Source: Curtobacterium sp. VKM Ac-2922
GTDB lineage: Bacteria > Actinomycetota > Actinomycetes > Actinomycetales > Microbacteriaceae
Direction: 5' to 3'
DNA: 52,051 bases
Assembly: GCF_022815645.1 (NCBI RefSeq)
Contig: NZ_JALGRO010000010.1
Location: 88,293 to 140,343, forward strand
How positions within the stretch are numbered: position 1 is the stretch's first letter; each line of letters opens with the position of its first letter. This document shows, piece after piece, positions 32,702 to 41,160 of the stretch. The position numbers were made by a program, and so were the translations under genes. The notes under the pieces are model-generated. The model did not search any database. It worked only from the letters and a program-made list of their open reading frames with translations, and was not told where the DNA came from.

Positions 32702-33354
32702 TCCGGTCCCGCTCGGACCTCATCGCGAAAGGCTGGACGGCGTTGGAGCTCGCGCTGGCTCTGCTGCTCATCTGGGCGGGCGGTGCGCTCGGGGCGCTGC
32801 TACCAGGTGAGCCGCTTGTCACCCGCGCTCTCGGTACTGGCGTTGGGTTCATCCTCGGAGTCCTGCTGCCGGCTTTCCTGTTCGGGTTACCGCGGTTCCA
32901 GCTGCGATGGACAGTTGATGAGCGCGGCGTCACCGACCAAACCGTCATCGACGTCCGCGGGAAAAGCGTCCCAGCCTTCCCATTCACGGTCGAGATGAGT
33001 GCTGGTTTCCAGTCCATCCTTGGTCAGCTGCTGCTTCGACATGCCCGGTCGCAGCAGATGTACATCTGGATTCAGTTCCGCCCGCTCGGCGCCGTGCGTA
33101 TTCGACGTCAGCAGTACAGCGTCGGCAGCAAACTGCGGGAGCAGGACACCGCTCCTGAACTTCTGCTCGACGTCATCGACGACGCGCACGAAGTCGCGCA
33201 GACGATGTTCGTCGGCAGCATGCTGCCCGGGACAATCTCAGGCGCAGGTGACGACGTCACCGTCCGCGCGGAGCTGCGGGCTGCGGATGGTTCTTCTGGT
33301 CTTTGGTGGGCGCCGGTCACGGTCGGCCTCAAACGAATCACTGTAAGGAAATGA
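32698..33354 (+). CDS. Two-TM membrane protein
   Basis: The 218-aa product (GTG start overlapping the upstream stop) has two adjacent TM helices at about residues 16-35 and 43-62, then a soluble domain with beta strands (FQLRWTVDERGVTDQTVI, MYIWIQFRPLGAVRI). The layout is like bacterial PH-domain membrane proteins but I cannot confirm that. It is coupled to the genes on both sides, so the three probably work at the membrane together. Confidence 0.58.
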   Translation: MIRSRSDLIAKGWTALELALALLLIWAGGALGALLPGEPLVTRALGTGVGFILGVLLPAFLFGLPRFQLRWTVDERGVTDQTVIDVRGKSVPAFPFTVEMSAGFQSILGQLLLRHARSQQMYIWIQFRPLGAVRIRRQQYSVGSKLREQDTAPELLLDVIDDAHEVAQTMFVGSMLPGTISGAGDDVTVRAELRAADGSSGLWWAPVTVGLKRITVRK

Positions 33355-33355
33355 A

Positions 33356-34321
33356 TTGGCAGTCATCTCTTCGCCGCAGATTGGCGTCCGACCATTCCGG
33401 ATTGAACCTGGGGTAAATCTGCAGCAGCTGCGGTCAGCGATGGGGAAGCGGCAATTCAACCCGTCTTCGGCGACTCCGGCCGACGGGTGGGGAAGTGTTG
33501 CCGACGATGCGTTCGCGATTGGCTTAGCGCCAAAGTACAGTTTCTCGGTAGGCGGACCGTTGCTACTCAAGGCGAAGGGTGCGCAACCCCGCCGGCTACG
33601 CGTGCGGTACTACTGGATGCACCCACGGCCTCGAGCGCGCCTGGCGCCGGGCGTGGACCCGACCGATTGGCGGAACCGCCACCGCCTGGAAGCTGCGGAC
33701 GTGCTGCTCTACGAGAACGTGGACGGCAGCATCAGCGGACTCGTCACCGCCAGAGAGACCGGGGACTTCCAGACCGTAACCCGCGCAGTTGGGACCCTTC
33801 TTTCGACACTGAGCAAGTCCTTCACCATGACGGTCGACAACGTGCCGGAAGCGATCGACGACGACCTTTTCCTGTGGCTCGTGTACCGGCTCCAAGGGCG
33901 AGAGCAGCTCTCAACCGAACTTCGACTGGGCGGTATCGGGGAGCTGTCGTCGAAAGACCGTCACCTCCGACCGACGCGCTTCAGTGAGACGGTAACGATG
34001 CAACGCGTTGAACTTGCAGCGCTCATCGCGCTTGGAGAGGTGAAGTTCGGGCCCGCGAAACTTGACCTCGACGTGACCAACCCCGACCTCGGCGCCGACG
34101 TCTACGTGCACCCCGACGGCGGGTTCCAGCCGCTCAGGAGCAGCACCTACGACGGACTTCGTCTCAATGGCGCCGCTCAGGCTGCTCGCCTCATCGACGA
34201 CCTCTGGACCACAGTCCTGCCACGCCTCCGTGCAGCGCACAGCAGCGATACGACATGGCATCACACAGGGCGTCAGACGCTGCGAGAGGAAGCGCGAGAC
34301 CAGATCCGGGCGCTGGTCTGA
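33356..34321 (+). CDS. Hypothetical protein, TTG start
   Basis: The 321-aa product begins at a TTG with AAGGAAA eight bases ahead, one base after the previous stop. It shows no TM helix. Recognisable segments are RVRYYWMHPRPRARLAPG in the first third and LGADVYVHPDGGFQPLRSS in the last third. It may be a cytoplasmic sporadic effector or sensor for the membrane protein before it. No family recognised. Confidence 0.55.
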   Translation: MAVISSPQIGVRPFRIEPGVNLQQLRSAMGKRQFNPSSATPADGWGSVADDAFAIGLAPKYSFSVGGPLLLKAKGAQPRRLRVRYYWMHPRPRARLAPGVDPTDWRNRHRLEAADVLLYENVDGSISGLVTARETGDFQTVTRAVGTLLSTLSKSFTMTVDNVPEAIDDDLFLWLVYRLQGREQLSTELRLGGIGELSSKDRHLRPTRFSETVTMQRVELAALIALGEVKFGPAKLDLDVTNPDLGADVYVHPDGGFQPLRSSTYDGLRLNGAAQAARLIDDLWTTVLPRLRAAHSSDTTWHHTGRQTLREEARDQIRALV

Positions 34322-34327
34322 GTCGCG

Positions 34328-34789
34328 TCAACGGCCGGTGCCCCGGGCAATCGGCACGGGGGACGCGATCACCGAGAACGAACCCGCCGGTGAACCCGTG
34401 TCAGGGGCCGCATAGCTGACCGTTAGGCGAACACCCTCAAGGATCGCGGAAGCGCTGCACGACGACACCGTTGCGGACGGTTGGGAGCAGCGAAGCTTCG
34501 AGAACCCCGCATCGGAGGAGTCGAGCGCCTGCTGCAACTGCGTCCAACGCAACGGGGAGTCGCCGACATAGTTGCGCTGCAACGACGGGCAGCGCGGGCC
34601 GTCGAAGCAGAACAACTGCCCTCGACTGACCCTGGTTTCCGACAGCGTCCAGCCGGAGGGAATCCGGACGGCATCAGCGGCGGCGGACGTACCGCCGTCG
34701 TTGCGGAAGGCCCACCAGCTCGAAATCGTCGCTGCAGCAGTCACGACGCGCAGACCCATCGCGCCAGCCACCACCACACTCATCCGCAT
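34328..34789 (-). CDS. Small secreted or membrane-anchored protein
   Basis: The 153-aa product starts MRMSVVVAGAMGLRVVTAAA, a short basic n-region and a hydrophobic helix that can act as a signal peptide or anchor. The mature part has four cysteines (LFCFDGPRC, LRCSQPS, SSCSASA) that could form disulphides. Function unknown. It converges with the preceding operon. Confidence 0.5.
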   Translation of the reverse strand: MRMSVVVAGAMGLRVVTAAATISSWWAFRNDGGTSAAADAVRIPSGWTLSETRVSRGQLFCFDGPRCPSLQRNYVGDSPLRWTQLQQALDSSDAGFSKLRCSQPSATVSSCSASAILEGVRLTVSYAAPDTGSPAGSFSVIASPVPIARGTGR

Positions 34790-34972
34790 CGGTCGCCCCC
34801 TCGTCACTCGCTCGGCCCGGGTGGCTCTCACACCTTGCCACGCCGCCACAGCGTGCATGGATGACGGCAGCGCACCCGACCCTCCTGCGGCGGAGATTCG
34901 CCTGTCTCGCTCATGTGAGCGATCGACGGCAGCCGTCTCGGGCGCCGGCAGGGTCGCCGCAGCCTCGTTCGT

Positions 34973-34982
34973 CCGCGCATAG
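34973..34982 (+). promoter_or_regulatory. CCGCGCATAG motif, copy upstream of 35021
   Basis: Exact 10-mer 38 bases before the ATG at 35021. Unlike the copies at 21219 and 21555 there is no GTCAC at the standard distance. Confidence 0.4.
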
Positions 34983-35020
34983 AGGTAGCGGCGGTATCAA
35001 CCCCCGCCAGGAACGAGAGC

Positions 35021-35317
35021 ATGATGAACCCCCAAACCGTCGCGGCGTCCGCCGTGCCACGCAACGAGCGAGAGCGGCAGATCCGCTGCAACGCAGGCGC
35101 AGCGACGACCGAAGTCCCCTCCGATCAGACACGGTGTTCACCTTGGGGAACCGCACCCGCGGAGTTCCTCCGAACGGTCAAACTCCGCCGACCCGGCACA
35201 AGCGACCGCGTCGCACTCTGGGCGGCGCAGCTCGCCGACGCACTCGACAGCGACGGCTACCCGACGCTGCGGGACACCCCGATCGGGTGGGGCTTCACCG
35301 CCGTGACACGAACCTGA
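35021..35317 (+). CDS. Small hypothetical protein
   Basis: The 98-aa product (ATG ATG start, second ATG at 35024) has a low-complexity N-terminal half and a better-formed C-terminal helix region (ALWAAQLADALDSDGYPTLR). AACGAGAG precedes the start. It converges on the next gene with three bases between stops. Function unknown. Confidence 0.45.
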   Translation: MMNPQTVAASAVPRNERERQIRCNAGAATTEVPSDQTRCSPWGTAPAEFLRTVKLRRPGTSDRVALWAAQLADALDSDGYPTLRDTPIGWGFTAVTRT

Positions 35318-35320
35318 CGA

Positions 35321-35719
35321 TCACGGGCGCGGACGCACCCGCATCTGCGTCGCTGGCCACGACGTGCGATGAACACATGGGCAGCCGACAAAGGCCGGAT
35401 CCGGCTCATCGGCCCAGCAGCCATTCATCGTGTGCGCCGACTCCGGATGCGAGCACTCGCACGGCGGATTCGGGGAGTCGAGGCGCTCGCGTTGTGCGTC
35501 GACCTCGGCAACTGCCGCATGGAACCGCCGGGCGCCCGAGAAACTGCGCGCGTCGAGCTGAACGCCGAGTTCAACGAGCAGAGCGCGGGCAGATTCGAGG
35601 AACGCTGCTTCATCAGCATCGTCATCCCACCCGAAGGGCACCGCACGAGTGCCCGTCTCCGACAGAAGTGCCCGCGCCCGGTCGAGCGAGTCAGAGATTG
35701 CCGTACGTCTCTGGTCCAT
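35321..35719 (-). CDS. Small protein with a Cys-rich zinc-ribbon-like C-terminus
   Basis: The 132-aa product starts MDQRRTAISDSLDRARALL after an AAGGGGGATCG site; its first 90 residues are helical. The last 40 residues hold CECSHPES, NGCWADEPDPA and VGCPCVH, a Cys/His pattern that probably binds zinc. No family recognised. Longer upstream ORF starts are not supported. Confidence 0.55.
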   Translation of the reverse strand: MDQRRTAISDSLDRARALLSETGTRAVPFGWDDDADEAAFLESARALLVELGVQLDARSFSGARRFHAAVAEVDAQRERLDSPNPPCECSHPESAHTMNGCWADEPDPAFVGCPCVHRTSWPATQMRVRPRP

Positions 35720-36080
35720 CGATCCCCCTTCAAAGGTACGCATGAACGCTACGGCGAAGACGGCGCCGGCTCGGTGCCCGCCCATCCCCCAGAACGGGGG
35801 AGCGCTTCGTCGACGGACACCGCGAAGTGGCGATCCCTTGCACTGTCCGCAATCAGACCGCCGACGCCTCGGAGCGTTGCGCTTCATCGCAGCCGACGAC
35901 GACAATCCGGTCACCGACCCTCATTGACTGACTGTGCGGCCGCCGACTACAGCGGCTGATCCGCACGCTCGGGACGACGACTTCGCACCAACGAGCTCGC
36001 TGCGATCGACGAGCACACATCAGCGCGTAGCGACTGCACGTGGGCGCCCCGCGTGGATGCTCGCCTCGCTCGGCCATCGG
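35720..36080. other. 361-base intergenic region
   Basis: No gene is supported. It contains the leftward promoter of the zinc-ribbon-like gene, and the 3' side of the 410-aa gene; no clear hairpin was found. Confidence 0.35.
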
Positions 36081-37313
36081 TCAGTGGCGAGCGCGGTGCA
36101 GCGACTGCTGGTCAATCCAGAAGCCGAGCGGCCCGCGCATCTGAGGGTGCAGCGTCTTGTCTGCGAAGGCGATACGGCGCGAGTCAGTCTGCCGTTGCGA
36201 CGTGATCGGCAGTTCGACGGTGAGCGCCTGCAGCGGGGCGTAGGCCGTAGCATCATCCGCTTCCGCGTCGACGATGCGCGCGAGCAGGTCCGCTTGCACA
36301 GCCGGGGGTGTGGTCCCCGATGCTGCGTCGTCGACAAGAAGCCCGACGTGGGAGATGCCATGGTCGGTTTCCATGAGGCGTCGGAACGCGGCCGGGGCGG
36401 TGAACGAGCGCAGCAGCCCGTGCCGCCCGTCCGCGGATGCGCCGCCCGCGGCAACCGTGCAGATGTCGGCCAGTTCGCGGGTGTCGGCGACGCGTTCTTC
36501 GGCGTAGAGGAACAGCGCTGGTTCAGTGCCCGCGTCGGTGACCTCCTCAGCGAGCTGACCCTCCCAGTGCGTGGTGAGTAGGCGGACCGTTTCGGCCTCC
36601 TCTTCGGTGCGTTCCCACCGGTTCCACGGCTGATTGCCGTCGAGACTGCGACCGTTCTTGGTGCTGATTAGCTTCGACGCGTGCGTAGGAAGGCGGCCCG
36701 CGAGGATGTGGTCGAGCCATTGCGCGAGGAGATCGTTCCGCCAGGGCGCACCGCCTTGGTTCCGGTCAAGTCCGGTCACATCGGCGTCCTCAAACCGTGC
36801 GTACTGCTCAGCGTGTATCCGAGCAGTGCGTCCTTGTCGGATCCAGGCGGCGACGAGAATCGTTGCAGCGGTCCTGCCGGTCCACCGCTCCGCGACCTGG
36901 GCGACGAGGGCAGCCTCCTCGGCGACGGCTGCCGTCCATTGTTCGAGCAAGCTCGGATGCGGCTGCTGATCCGTCGTCCCGTATCGGGGCGGGGTGATGA
37001 GTGTGCGCGGAAGGTCCCCGTCGCGTAGCCACGTCGCCGAGTCGTCGATGCGGGCACGTTTCGCGAGGAGCCGGTTTGCTGTGCCAACGTACGCGTGCAC
37101 TGGTTGGCAATGAGCGTCCTCGACCCGGAGATCCGCGAGTGTGCCCGATGTAGGGTGCGTCACCGTGCGGTGAGGGCTGAGGTTTCGTGCTCGAGGGCAC
37201 TGCGGGTCACCGTGCAACGTCGAACCGTGTGGGGACCGGAAGTACGTTGTCGTCGTCCCGGCGAGCGGTCCGAGCGGGAAGTCGGACAGCGAGTCGGGGG
37301 CTGCGGCAGTCAT
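36081..37313 (-). CDS. 410-aa protein with N-terminal Cys/His motif, function unknown
   Basis: The product begins MTAAAPDSLSDFPLGPLAG and has an Ada-like or zinc-ribbon-like stretch STLHGDPQCPRARN ... DAHCQPVHAY near residues 30-75, then mostly helical sequence. A central basic helix (KLISTKNGRSLDGNQPWNRW) may contact nucleic acid. I recognise no family. It is the first of three leftward genes in this zone, and a strong hairpin lies upstream. Confidence 0.55.
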   Translation of the reverse strand: MTAAAPDSLSDFPLGPLAGTTTTYFRSPHGSTLHGDPQCPRARNLSPHRTVTHPTSGTLADLRVEDAHCQPVHAYVGTANRLLAKRARIDDSATWLRDGDLPRTLITPPRYGTTDQQPHPSLLEQWTAAVAEEAALVAQVAERWTGRTAATILVAAWIRQGRTARIHAEQYARFEDADVTGLDRNQGGAPWRNDLLAQWLDHILAGRLPTHASKLISTKNGRSLDGNQPWNRWERTEEEAETVRLLTTHWEGQLAEEVTDAGTEPALFLYAEERVADTRELADICTVAAGGASADGRHGLLRSFTAPAAFRRLMETDHGISHVGLLVDDAASGTTPPAVQADLLARIVDAEADDATAYAPLQALTVELPITSQRQTDSRRIAFADKTLHPQMRGPLGFWIDQQSLHRARH

Positions 37314-37417
37314 CGCCGCTTACCGTAGCGCGGCATGGTCCGCCTCACGGCGTAGCTGATTCAGCGACGGCGGTAAACGCATCGAGTGGCGTTAGCCGAA
37401 CTTGAAGCAGTCCGGAA

Positions 37418-37456
37418 CCAGGTTGAAGCGCCCCGACCGTGGTCGCTTCAACCTGG
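37418..37456. terminator. Inverted repeat downstream of the amidase-like gene
   Basis: Thirteen-base arms (37418-37430 and 37444-37456) pair perfectly around a 13-base loop, just after the stop of the leftward secreted amidase-like gene and before the start of the 410-aa gene. It has no T tract. It may be a terminator or an operator. Confidence 0.6.
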
Positions 37457-37463
37457 CCCCCGG

Positions 37464-38120
37464 TCAGCTGGTGATGTGCAGCAGGTAGGCGCGGAGGTTG
37501 GTCAACCGAGTGTGGCTTGGTTCCTCATTCCAGACACGTTCGGGCCGGTCCTCACTGTGTTGCGAGATGAGGACGGTCCCGTCGTCGCGGATCGCAGTCA
37601 CAATCGCTGCGTGATCGACCTTCCCGTCGGCGTGGCCGCCGTCCCAGTCGTAGAAGATCACATCGCCGACCGCTGCGCCGCCGGCGGAGGGGTCTCCGAC
37701 AGCCACTTCGGTGAGTACGCCGTAGCCGTCGCTTTGGAGCGCGTTTTTCAAGTAGTCAGCGGATGCTGCTGCCTTCGTGGTGCCCGCCGCGGCCCGATCG
37801 TAGGTCGTAGCGTTCGCGCAGAGGGGCGCAACCGCGTCGTCCGTGCCGGTCCGCACGAGCGAGTCGGACACCCAACCGCTGTCTGGCACGTAATCCCACA
37901 GGTCAGTACCGTTCACGGACCGTCCGTGGGTTACGCAGCTGATGGCGACTGGATAGCCCTGCGGGATGACCGTGACGATCGGTGCGGCTGTCGATGGTGC
38001 GTTTCGCACGTTCGCAGCAGCCAGCTTCGGGTAGCTGCTGTCCGTGTGCGCGGGTTGTGCCGTCACAAGTGTGACGCTGAGAGCGACGGCTAGCGTACTT
38101 CCATTCAGCAGGAACCTCAT
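37464..38120 (-). CDS. Secreted SH3b + partial amidase-like protein
   Basis: The 218-aa product has a signal peptide (MRFLLNGSTLAVALSVTLVT, cleavage probably after AHT), an SH3b-like domain (AAANVRNAPSTAAPIVTVI to WVSDSLVRTG, about 30-90) and the C-terminal half of an amidase_6-like domain (VGDVIFYDWDGGHADGKVD, DHAAIVTAIRDDG, HSEDRPERVW). The usual N-terminal catalytic DCTNFVSQ block is absent, so peptidoglycan amidase activity is doubtful. The ATG at 38120 is preferred over 38132 because GAGG lies 6 bases ahead of it. It cuts into the end of the PIN-like gene upstream. Confidence 0.6.
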   Translation of the reverse strand: MRFLLNGSTLAVALSVTLVTAQPAHTDSSYPKLAAANVRNAPSTAAPIVTVIPQGYPVAISCVTHGRSVNGTDLWDYVPDSGWVSDSLVRTGTDDAVAPLCANATTYDRAAAGTTKAAASADYLKNALQSDGYGVLTEVAVGDPSAGGAAVGDVIFYDWDGGHADGKVDHAAIVTAIRDDGTVLISQHSEDRPERVWNEEPSHTRLTNLRAYLLHITS

Positions 38121-38832
38121 GCGGCACCTCATGCGGAGAGGACCCTTGTCGGGTTGCAGGGTCGAGAGCCGCCCAAGGCTCCAATGTGAAGACGGCAGGC
38201 ACCGTCCCAGCCGATCTACCGGCGGCACGGGCGAGGACTTGACGGAACTCTGCGGCCCGAACCTGGAGGGGGTCGCGCATTTGCCATCCGCCGCTGCAGG
38301 ACATGATCGTCACCGCCAGCTCGTAACGTCCCTCGTCGTTCCCGAAGCTACCCGTTTCGCCGAGGTGAGCGGCGGAGAGCGGCAGAATCACTCTGCCGGA
38401 CGAGGCTAGGCCGATGAGACGCCAAGCCGCCTTCAGCTCGTTGTCTGATTGCACGCGCCAGGGAGCGTGGACCGATTTGCTCAGCGTGCTCCACTGATTC
38501 TGATCCAGGTACACAAGTGGTCGGGCACGAAGGGGCGACGAGTTGAAGCGCGATCCGAACCGCGAAGAGAACCCATCTCCTCGCGTTGTCTTGAAGAACA
38601 CCGACCGGCGCCACGGGTGCACCTCCACCATCGCGAAGTCCTTCGCGTGAGCCGCGTGCAAGGCGTCACCGCTGAAACCTCGCACGAGCCCGCTTCGGAA
38701 CCGGAGCGCGACCATGTTGTCGTCAGCACGCCACTGAAAGGCTTCGATGAAGTCGGACGTCTTGCTGACGTCACCTGCTGTCCCAGCCGCTTCGTCGTCG
38801 GGGAGAGTCGTTGGAACAGAGGTTTCGTCCAC
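37903..38832 (-). pseudogene. Truncated PIN-like domain gene
   Basis: The frame opens with a GTG at 38832 and the first ~235 codons look genuine: PLVYLDQNQWSTLSKSVH resembles the first strand of PIN-like nucleases (an Asp after two hydrophobic residues), followed by GRVILPLSAAHLGETGSFG. From about 38150 the frame runs into the signal-peptide region of the amidase-like gene and becomes a shadow of it. So the 3' part of the original gene is missing and was replaced. The listed end is merely where the shadow frame stops. Confidence 0.5.
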
Positions 38833-39170
38833 GCCCGGATCGTCCCATCAGCGGACGACATCGGAGTGTGCCTTCCGCGGAGCGGCGTCACCACGCTGGG
38901 ATGGGACATCGGGGGGGGGGGGGAGCTGCGGATATAACCGCCCTGAACTGGGGTTCATGCGGAAGAAGTAAATTCTGGGTCAGCCCAGGGGAACGCCAGG
39001 CCACGAGCGCAAGAGAAGGGCTCTCGATCGGCGTAACAGCAAGGGGCACCGAGACCTAGACGGCGACAAGGCCGGTGGACGGCGCTGCCTCATCGGCGGT
39101 CACGGCGCACGGTGTAGACGACGGAGCCGCAAACATCGAGCCCTCAATCGCCGATCAGCCGGAATGCGGT
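38833..39170. other. Intergenic region with a 13-G homopolymer
   Basis: No gene is supported. It contains the promoter zone for the truncated PIN-like gene, interrupted by the homopolymer at 38911-38923. Frames through it are short and shifted. Confidence 0.4.
38911..38923. repeat. Homopolymer of 13 G
   Basis: Thirteen consecutive G on the plus strand, 78 bases upstream of the truncated PIN-like gene's start on the minus strand. Such tracts slip in replication; the exact length is also the kind of thing sequencing gets wrong. Confidence 0.85.
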
Positions 39171-39983
39171 TCACACGTTCTCGAGCGCCGTCCACCCATC
39201 AGTCGTCCATCGCCAGCTCCGACGCGTCTGTCGGTGCACCACCCACAGCTCGTCTACCGACTCGTCGAGCTCCGGAGCGCGCGACGGCAGCCCGAAATGG
39301 TCCCATTTCTCGCTGATGCCGTCGCGGAGCGGACGGGTGATGGAACCCTCGGTGTCCCGGTCCACCCAAACGAAGAGCACCCGTGTTTCGGCGCCGGACT
39401 CGGCGAGCTTCCGGTAGTTGTCTGGCTTGTCGTTGAGCGTCTCCTCGATTTCGCGCAGTGCCGCGTCGCTCCCGGACGCGACGTAGCCGCCGGAGGTGGA
39501 CCACAGGACGCCGTGCTCATGTTCCTCTCCCTCACGGGAACAGATCTCCGGAGTCTGCACAGCATGCTCGACATGCTCGCGTTGCAGCGTCGCCACGGCC
39601 ACCTTGCGGTCGGGGTCTCCAGTCAGCAGGGCATGTGCAGAGTGGGACCAGAACTCTGGTTCCCCGTCGGCTTCGAGGACGCCGAGCGCGTCGACAACCC
39701 TCGCCTCCAGCCCTTTGAATCGGGGGTGCAGCTCATCGATCGTGACCCACCAGCACACACAGGCGGCCGGCGTCGGCGTCTTCGTGTTGAGCAGCGCACC
39801 ACGGCGGGCAGTGGACGCCTTGACTTCCTCACTGGTGACGGTTGTCACCTCCATCGCGACCGCGCCGTCCGATGACTGGTAGTCGACACCGCCGAAGTGG
39901 TCGGCATGCTCGACGCGGTACGCCGTCTGGCTCTGCAGGACGTTCTTCGCGTCGATCTCGTCGTCGTGCTCAGGGTTCGCCAT
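39171..39983 (-). CDS. Hypothetical protein with a possible nuclease-like motif
   Basis: The 270-aa product begins MANPEHDDEIDAKNVLQSQT. Residues 25-45 (VDYQSSDGAVAMEVTTVTSE) have an Asp then Glu-Val-Thr after a hydrophobic strand, a weak PD-(D/E)xK-like arrangement with Thr in place of Lys. The C-terminal third (VLFVWVDRDTEGSITRP, VDELWVVHRQTRRSWRW) is a second alpha/beta segment. Several genes here are accessory and unknown. A 35-base gap separates it from the upstream small gene on the same strand. Confidence 0.55.
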   Translation of the reverse strand: MANPEHDDEIDAKNVLQSQTAYRVEHADHFGGVDYQSSDGAVAMEVTTVTSEEVKASTARRGALLNTKTPTPAACVCWWVTIDELHPRFKGLEARVVDALGVLEADGEPEFWSHSAHALLTGDPDRKVAVATLQREHVEHAVQTPEICSREGEEHEHGVLWSTSGGYVASGSDAALREIEETLNDKPDNYRKLAESGAETRVLFVWVDRDTEGSITRPLRDGISEKWDHFGLPSRAPELDESVDELWVVHRQTRRSWRWTTDGWTALENV

Positions 39984-40018
39984 GGTCACGTCACCATCCG
40001 TCGAGGAGGTGAGCCGGG

Positions 40019-40303
40019 TTACTTGAGGTTCTCGAAGACGATCCAGTGCGCGTTGAAGAGCGCGTCGGTGATCGTGCTGTCCGGATTGCCGACGGTGTAT
40101 GCGTACTGGTTCACGATGCGTTCCTCTTCCGGGATGTCGGGAACGTACGCGACGACGGAGAACCGATTCGCGTCCGCTGCGGCGCCGCGGTCCGTCACCT
40201 CGACGCGGATACCCCACCCGTCGCGTTCGACATCGTAAAAGGACACCGCCGACGGCTCGCTGAACTTGTCGCGGCCGTCAAAGAATTCGAGAACCTCATC
40301 CAT
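40019..40303 (-). CDS. Small hypothetical protein upstream of the nuclease-like gene
   Basis: The 94-aa product begins MDEVLEFFDGRDKFSEPSAV, is acidic, and has alternating strands (GWGIRVEVTDRGA, FSVVAYVPDI) with a C-terminal helix. It could be an immunity or antitoxin partner of the following gene, from size, acidity and adjacency only. Confidence 0.5.
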   Translation of the reverse strand: MDEVLEFFDGRDKFSEPSAVSFYDVERDGWGIRVEVTDRGAAADANRFSVVAYVPDIPEEERIVNQYAYTVGNPDSTITDALFNAHWIVFENLK

Positions 40304-40449
40304 ATGCTCACCGTAGGGGAAGACCTAGCCTCGCGCACCCGTGAACTGGACTTTCCAGTCCAGATTTCACACGGCTGCTGCTCACATCAGAGACAGGCCG
40401 CAGCGTTGTAGTGGCCCCCTCAGGAGTACCGCCGAGTTGAGGAAGCACC

Positions 40450-40963
40450 ATGGCGTTCGAACCAACCGAGTGGGCACAGATCATCCTCGCCGCTCGATCA
40501 TCGCGGGCGCCGATGCAAGCGAAGACGACGTGCGACGCCACACCGAACGGCTAGCCGGATACGTCGAGGACGGATCCGCGCCGATGACCGTGTTCAGCGA
40601 CATCGATGTTCGGGACCGGAACACCAGTCAGATTAAGCAGTTCCCGGCGACGATCATCGGCATCGATAAGGAAGTCACTTCAACCCGAGCCGTTGTGCTC
40701 CTGCACACGCACGTCAACGGGCAGAGCTCGTCCACACCGAACGCACTGACACGGCCGCTGGCCGCGCGGCAGCGGAACGCGCCCAGTCACTGATCGGCCA
40801 CCGTGTGTTCCTCACCGTGCCCGTCGAGCGCGGCAGCAGCGGGAACACACGCGTTGTCCGTTCAGTGCGAGACCATGGTGTTGACCCTGACTACGACATC
40901 GCACGCCCGGAATGGGAGTTTGACTACTCCGCCCTCGAACGCGCGCGTGCTCGGCCGGCTTGA
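40450..40963 (+). pseudogene. Gene broken by two frameshifts
   Basis: Three consecutive frames each look coding in turn: from the ATG at 40450 (MAFEPTEWAQIILAA), then a frame with VFSDIDVRDRNTSQIKQFPA and IIGIDKEVTSTRAVVLLHT to about 40735, then a third frame with AQSLIGHRVFLTVPVERGS and YDIARPEWEFDYSALE to the stop at 40961-40963. Together they would make a protein of about 170 aa. Either the gene is decayed or the sequence has two indels. Family unknown. Confidence 0.55.
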
Positions 40964-41160
40964 GAGCCGACGGTCCGGTCGCATTTGAACGGAAGAACCG
41001 ACGCGTCGAGTGGGTGCTGTCAGGATCGGCTCCTCGAGGTTGAAGAGGCCCCAGAGCGCAGCGCCGAACGACTGTTCTGATGAGCCAACATCGAACGGCA
41101 AGCACCGCACGAAGCACGGAGCCCAAGTTGGGTCCTTACCCAACAGACTGGAGACAACGG

